DNA from: Scleromitrula shiraiana
Taxonomy: Eukaryota; Ascomycota; Leotiomycetes; Helotiales; Sclerotiniaceae
Assembly (NCBI GenBank): GCA_028455995.1
Contig: JABELC010000003.1
Coordinates: forward strand, 372,001 to 436,000
Direction: 5' to 3'
Length of the DNA: 64,000 bases
This document shows positions 60,252-64,000 of the stretch, in pieces. The translations under genes and the position numbers were made by a program. Below the pieces are notes generated by a model. It did no database searches, had not been told where the DNA came from, and was given only the letters and a program-made list of their open reading frames with translations. How positions within the stretch are numbered: position 1 is the first letter of the stretch; each line of letters begins with the position of its first letter.

Positions 60252-62330
60252 TTATTGGCCATCTCGATTCCGATTTATTCTTTCTCTTTCTCTAATCTCC
60301 GCAAGCTTCGTATCAAGTTGTGTCAGTCTTGATTGAATGGGAGTTGCTTCATTAAGATCAAATGAGTCAATTGATCGTCGTGGTTGGTGCATAGTAGCAA
60401 TGCCAGATCTTCGTATTTCGGAAACTGGACTATGAAAGAGCCTTCGAGGAAATGTATTGCTTGGTCCAGATTCCATAAAAGGTGATCCCAAACGTGGTGG
60501 TTCAAATGTCGCGGCAGGAAGAAGTTTAGGAGGTGCAGCTGGTGATGGACTGAGATCAGGTATCAGACCACTTGTTTCTTTCTCAATCGTACGAGTAGGA
60601 GTCAAAGGCTGAAAAAGTCCAGGAATACGGTTTCTGAGCAAATCATCTCCAACTGTTAATGCTCGAGTTCGAACTCTTCGTTGACCAGTAAATGATGTGC
60701 CATAGAATTGTTGGTCCAACGCATTAAGTTTCTGAATATCACCTGTGGAGACTAAACCGTCATTTAAAGGATTCTGAGCTCGTCGTTTTTGTGTATTGTT
60801 CAAAGATCTTGGTCGATCAAAATGAAGAGGAGATAGAAGACGACGAACAGGATCCGAAATTGGGGCTGATATTGTATCCGAACGAGTACGAGGAGCCGTG
60901 ATTCGTGATTCATCAAATGCACCATCCATTGTAGAATTAGGTCCATAAGTTTTAGCCATGAAGGGAGAACCAAGACTCCTACTCTTTGTATCATCAAGAC
61001 TTAAATGCATACCACGAGAAGTTCTCCATACTCGTGATCGGTAGCTAGGTTTTGTAGGTTCAACATTTATATTGGTGTTTGCAGGTTTATTTGAAGTTGC
61101 AAGTTGAGCAAGTGGTCCATCTGGTCGCATACTATCTGATGTGCTTGTAGTAAGAGATAATGCAATATCTTTAGTATTGAAAGCAGTTGGTCCAGATATC
61201 CTAGGTTCAGGTGTTCTGTATCTTGATCGTTGTGGTTGGTTACTGAAAGGTGTAGGGCTCCGAGATTGAAGATGTCGATGTCGTTGTACATGACTAGTAC
61301 CTTTGGTTTTGCATAATTCTCTAAGATGTGCTCTTGTAGCTGAGCTTGTATGTGGCCATTTTGGATATGATCGTGGAGCATCGCCAGTTGGTGTTACATA
61401 ACTATTTTGCTCAAAAGATGCCGCACGTGATGGGGTGTAAGAAGAAGGGAAACCTGTGGCATGTATACCCTTTGGACCTTTCCAACTTTTTCTTGCTTGT
61501 CTAGCTACTCGATAGCAAACACCTTCAGGAGGTACTGCACTAGCTCCAATTCGAAATGGTGTAACAACAGGATCTTGAAGGTAGAGAAGATATATTGACC
61601 ACAGATGAGCGCTCATGGCTGGTGTCCAAGGTGCATCCTTTCTTGTCTTGCTACGAAGCTTCGCATTGAGCACGGTTTCGTTATCTTGCGTACTTTCTGT
61701 TTCCATGCAAATATTCTTGCTTCTCGCTTTAGAATATGATGGGAACGTGAAAGGATCTGTAATATCTGACTCAGGACTAGTACAACTACCATCTTCAGAA
61801 TGCCTCGAAACTCGACCGCTGAAGAAAGAATCATTGGAACTATTAGATGCAGCGGATTGTGGCCTTTCAAATTCAAGCTCACTTGGTGATAAAGCACCAA
61901 TTGCCCAATCAACGCGATCTGAATTGACTTCATTCATGGTGGTAATTGATGGTATTGGAGTTTTTGGTGGTGATGCAAATCTTGAATAGTATGTATGCGG
62001 GGCCAAGAAAGATGTACTAATTGAGAGTGGGTCTCGGTCGGGCATATCGCAATCGTGAGATACGTGGGGTATTGTTATTTGTGGTTCTTCAATTGTAGGG
62101 ATTGGAATATCTGCAGCAGCAACAGAAGCGAGGAATTGTTCGGTTGGTGCTTGTAAGTTGGACACATTTCGTCTCCTAACCTTTAAACGTGTCGGACGAG
62201 GTGGAGAAGGTGGTTCTTTCGGTTCAATAGGGCTAAATGGTTCTGGGGTTGTTGGTTGGTCTCCTTCGTTATGATGAAAGCGAAAACCTCGAGGAAGGGT
62301 GATTGACCCATTTTGATGTTGTGAGAACAT
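60252..62330 (-). CDS. Large disordered protein, conserved-looking core, unknown function
   Basis: Not assigned to a known function. Single exon, 692 residues, ATG at 62330 (MFSQHQNGSITLPRGFRFHH). The N-terminal 230 residues are Pro/Ser-rich. A distinctive core at about 235-300 reads APWTPAMSAHLWSIYLLYLQ, then DPVVTPFRIGASAVPPEGVC and RVARQARKSWKGPKGIHATG, which looks conserved and folded. The remainder is disordered Ser/Arg/Pro (RTPEPRISGP), with short arginine motifs, ending in a helix (RLTQLDTKLAEIRERERINR). The WTP..AHLW..Y..YLQDP..TPF block may be a DNA- or protein-binding module. Regulatory role is a guess. Confidence 0.8.
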   Translation of the reverse strand: MFSQHQNGSITLPRGFRFHHNEGDQPTTPEPFSPIEPKEPPSPPRPTRLKVRRRNVSNLQAPTEQFLASVAAADIPIPTIEEPQITIPHVSHDCDMPDRDPLSISTSFLAPHTYYSRFASPPKTPIPSITTMNEVNSDRVDWAIGALSPSELEFERPQSAASNSSNDSFFSGRVSRHSEDGSCTSPESDITDPFTFPSYSKARSKNICMETESTQDNETVLNAKLRSKTRKDAPWTPAMSAHLWSIYLLYLQDPVVTPFRIGASAVPPEGVCYRVARQARKSWKGPKGIHATGFPSSYTPSRAASFEQNSYVTPTGDAPRSYPKWPHTSSATRAHLRELCKTKGTSHVQRHRHLQSRSPTPFSNQPQRSRYRTPEPRISGPTAFNTKDIALSLTTSTSDSMRPDGPLAQLATSNKPANTNINVEPTKPSYRSRVWRTSRGMHLSLDDTKSRSLGSPFMAKTYGPNSTMDGAFDESRITAPRTRSDTISAPISDPVRRLLSPLHFDRPRSLNNTQKRRAQNPLNDGLVSTGDIQKLNALDQQFYGTSFTGQRRVRTRALTVGDDLLRNRIPGLFQPLTPTRTIEKETSGLIPDLSPSPAAPPKLLPAATFEPPRLGSPFMESGPSNTFPRRLFHSPVSEIRRSGIATMHQPRRSIDSFDLNEATPIQSRLTQLDTKLAEIRERERINRNRDGQ

Positions 62331-64000
62331 CTTGTTTCACACGAAATTGCGCGCTTGGAACGTAAATTTGGGAAGCAAGGGAGTTTTCTGGAATGGTAGC
62401 TCCGTGGACCTTTGAGAATGTACAATGCGCCGATAGCAAAAGTGTGTGGCAAATGCGATTGATGAATTACACAAAATATGATACAAAGATATCCAGTGGT
62501 GAAAAGAAAGATTGAGAAAGGAAGTCGATTTGATAAGGAATCAATTTTACGTTCAAATTGTTGAAAATGAAAAGAAATTGGAAATATGCCTGATTTCAAA
62601 GTAAAGAGAGTCCGAAATTGAATCTCAATTTCAAAGTGGTGAATTTACCCCAGACACGAGCTCCAGAATTTCCTATCGATAGGATACTCGGAGGATTTCT
62701 GTCGGAATGTAGGATTGTGTTTCGCATGAACAAATTAGAAGTTGATGATCTTTCGGATGGCAAAACCGACGTCAGGGACGTAAATTGAAGAGTCGATCTA
62801 AAGAAATTCAGAAATCGAATGTCGAATTGCGACCGCGAAGTAGATGATATAATCTTGTTCGCCCAGCTGAATTACAAGCAATCCTCAATGTATTTTTGTA
62901 TGTAATTTTCTTGCGACTGTGCTCTTATTATTGTTGTTGACGCTTCTTTTGCGCGTGTCCTACTCGTCGCGATGCGATCACTCCACTGTTATCTTCACCG
63001 TCGAATTATAACTTGTCGCGTCTCTACTTTCGAGTAATTTTCCGTATCGCAGATGTTATTATAATCGAGCGATCAGATGCTATAGTAGCGAATTGAGCGA
63101 ATGTCAAATTAATGAGCGTGTGGTTTGTTTTGAAGAAGTCGAAGAAAGAAGGACAAGCGATGTAGTGCACGTTATGTTGATGGGTTCGTGTGAAGTTTGG
63201 TACGAGGTATAGAGTCGCACAGTGAAGTTTGATAGTAAACAGACCAAAAGGAGGAGAAACAAAATATTGTCTGAGACAGAATAAATGTCTTATCGTATAA
63301 ATTCTGGGGGATTGACGGATTGATGAGGAATGAGATGGCGATTGCGATAGATGAGGCGGTGATTGTTGATGATTGTTAAGATGAATGAGGTAGATGAGGT
63401 GGAACAATCCAAGATAGATGGATTGGGAGGATATGAGGATGATGATGAGGATGAAGATTGAAGTTGGCGCAAAAGAGGACAATAGTAAGAAGAGGAGGAA
63501 GAAGAAGAAGAAGAAGAGTAAAGGTGAATGAATAGATTGATTATGGAACAAATGGCGCAAGAAAATCAAAATGGATAGTTAATTAGTTCTAGTGGAAGTG
63601 AATTAGAGAAGCGGGCAGGGCAGCGGGAAGGAGCGAAGGGTTCGTGGGATTTGATGAGGGAAAAAGTGGATTTTGGTAGATTTTAGTGGATTTTAGTGGA
63701 TTTTAGTGGATAAGAAGAAAGCTTTTGTGGTTCCAAGGATCTTTTTCGAGTCTAGTTCATTACTTAATTAGTTTTAGTATGATTCGGTAAAGGGCTTCTG
63801 ATTTTCATTTTCATTTTCATTTTTCATTTTTGACTAGAATTTCCAAGTGAACAAGGGAAGGAAAGCTTGAAGGATAACGAGACGAATATAGAAATTATAT
63901 AATTAATTCAATTAGGAAATAAATATTATTTCCAGAGCAATTAACATTTTAAAATATATATCTAGGTAAAGGAAAAGAACAATATCAATATCAATATCAA
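62331..64000. other. Upstream region of the 692-aa gene
   Basis: 1.67 kb with no supported gene, probably the promoter and a long leader of the minus-strand gene. A minus-strand open frame at 63024-63569 is low complexity (Ser, Phe, Leu runs from GAA/GAT repeats) and not convincing. It holds GAAGAA repeats (63490-63520), a TTTTAGTGGA repeat (63670-63712) and ATTTTC repeats (63800-63830). Confidence 0.5.

Noticed and set aside
63024..63569. 181-residue minus-strand frame
   Set aside because: Mostly Ser/Phe/Leu/His from GAA and GAT simple repeats; more likely leader or promoter of the downstream gene.

Overview
The window looks like nuclear DNA of a filamentous ascomycete. Genes carry short GT..AG introns (about 45-95 bp), codon use is moderate in GC, and very AT-rich blocks hold transposons whose copies differ almost only by C->T and G->A changes, the signature of repeat-induced point mutation (RIP). 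The gene content and RIP-flattened AT islands fit Leotiomycetes, probably Sclerotiniaceae (Botrytis/Sclerotinia type). That placement is inference; no rRNA or other marker gene is present.

Layout. 0.5-2.4 kb: an intact secreted GH71 alpha-1,3-glucanase (minus). 3.0-10.4 kb: a nested transposon island, in which a 6.4 kb Ty3/gypsy-like LTR retrotransposon (446 bp LTRs, perfect 5-bp target duplication) sits inside a ~975 bp palindromic foldback-like element flanked by TA. A second, inverted, uninterrupted copy of the foldback element lies at 33.7-34.7 kb. 11.1-14.5 kb: a large disordered acidic/basic protein gene with eight exons. 16.2-18.0 kb: a dead MFS transporter. 18.2-19.7 kb: two further terminal-inverted-repeat elements.

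20.5-26.3 kb is a housekeeping block: tubulin cofactor A, THO complex subunit 7 and Elongin A (the last two divergent over a 620 bp interval), then NEDD8/Rub1 in four tiny exons. 26.5-30.4 kb: a small membrane protein and a long protein with an HEFTH metal-site motif. 30.7-33.0 kb: a decayed GH55 glucanase. 35.3-35.7 kb: a possible GH88/GH105 relic. 37.1-39.5 kb: a coiled-coil gene with a doubtful middle. 42.0-43.3 kb: a RING protein whose last zinc ligand comes from a spliced second exon. 46.4-47.3 kb: an unknown protein. 50.0-52.8 kb: a CorA/Mnr2-type Mg2+ transporter. 57.5-58.1 kb: a small membrane protein. 60.3-62.3 kb: a 692-residue disordered conserved-looking protein.

The long intergenic stretches (notably 39.5-42.0, 43.3-46.4, 47.3-50.0 and 52.8-57.5 kb) are rich in microsatellites, short tandem duplications and an over-used TACTAGTA-type motif. 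The housekeeping genes are intact, whereas the secreted or transport genes next to AT islands (MFS, GH55, GH105-like) are broken. This is the usual two-speed fungal pattern of stable gene blocks separated by RIP-affected, decaying accessory loci.
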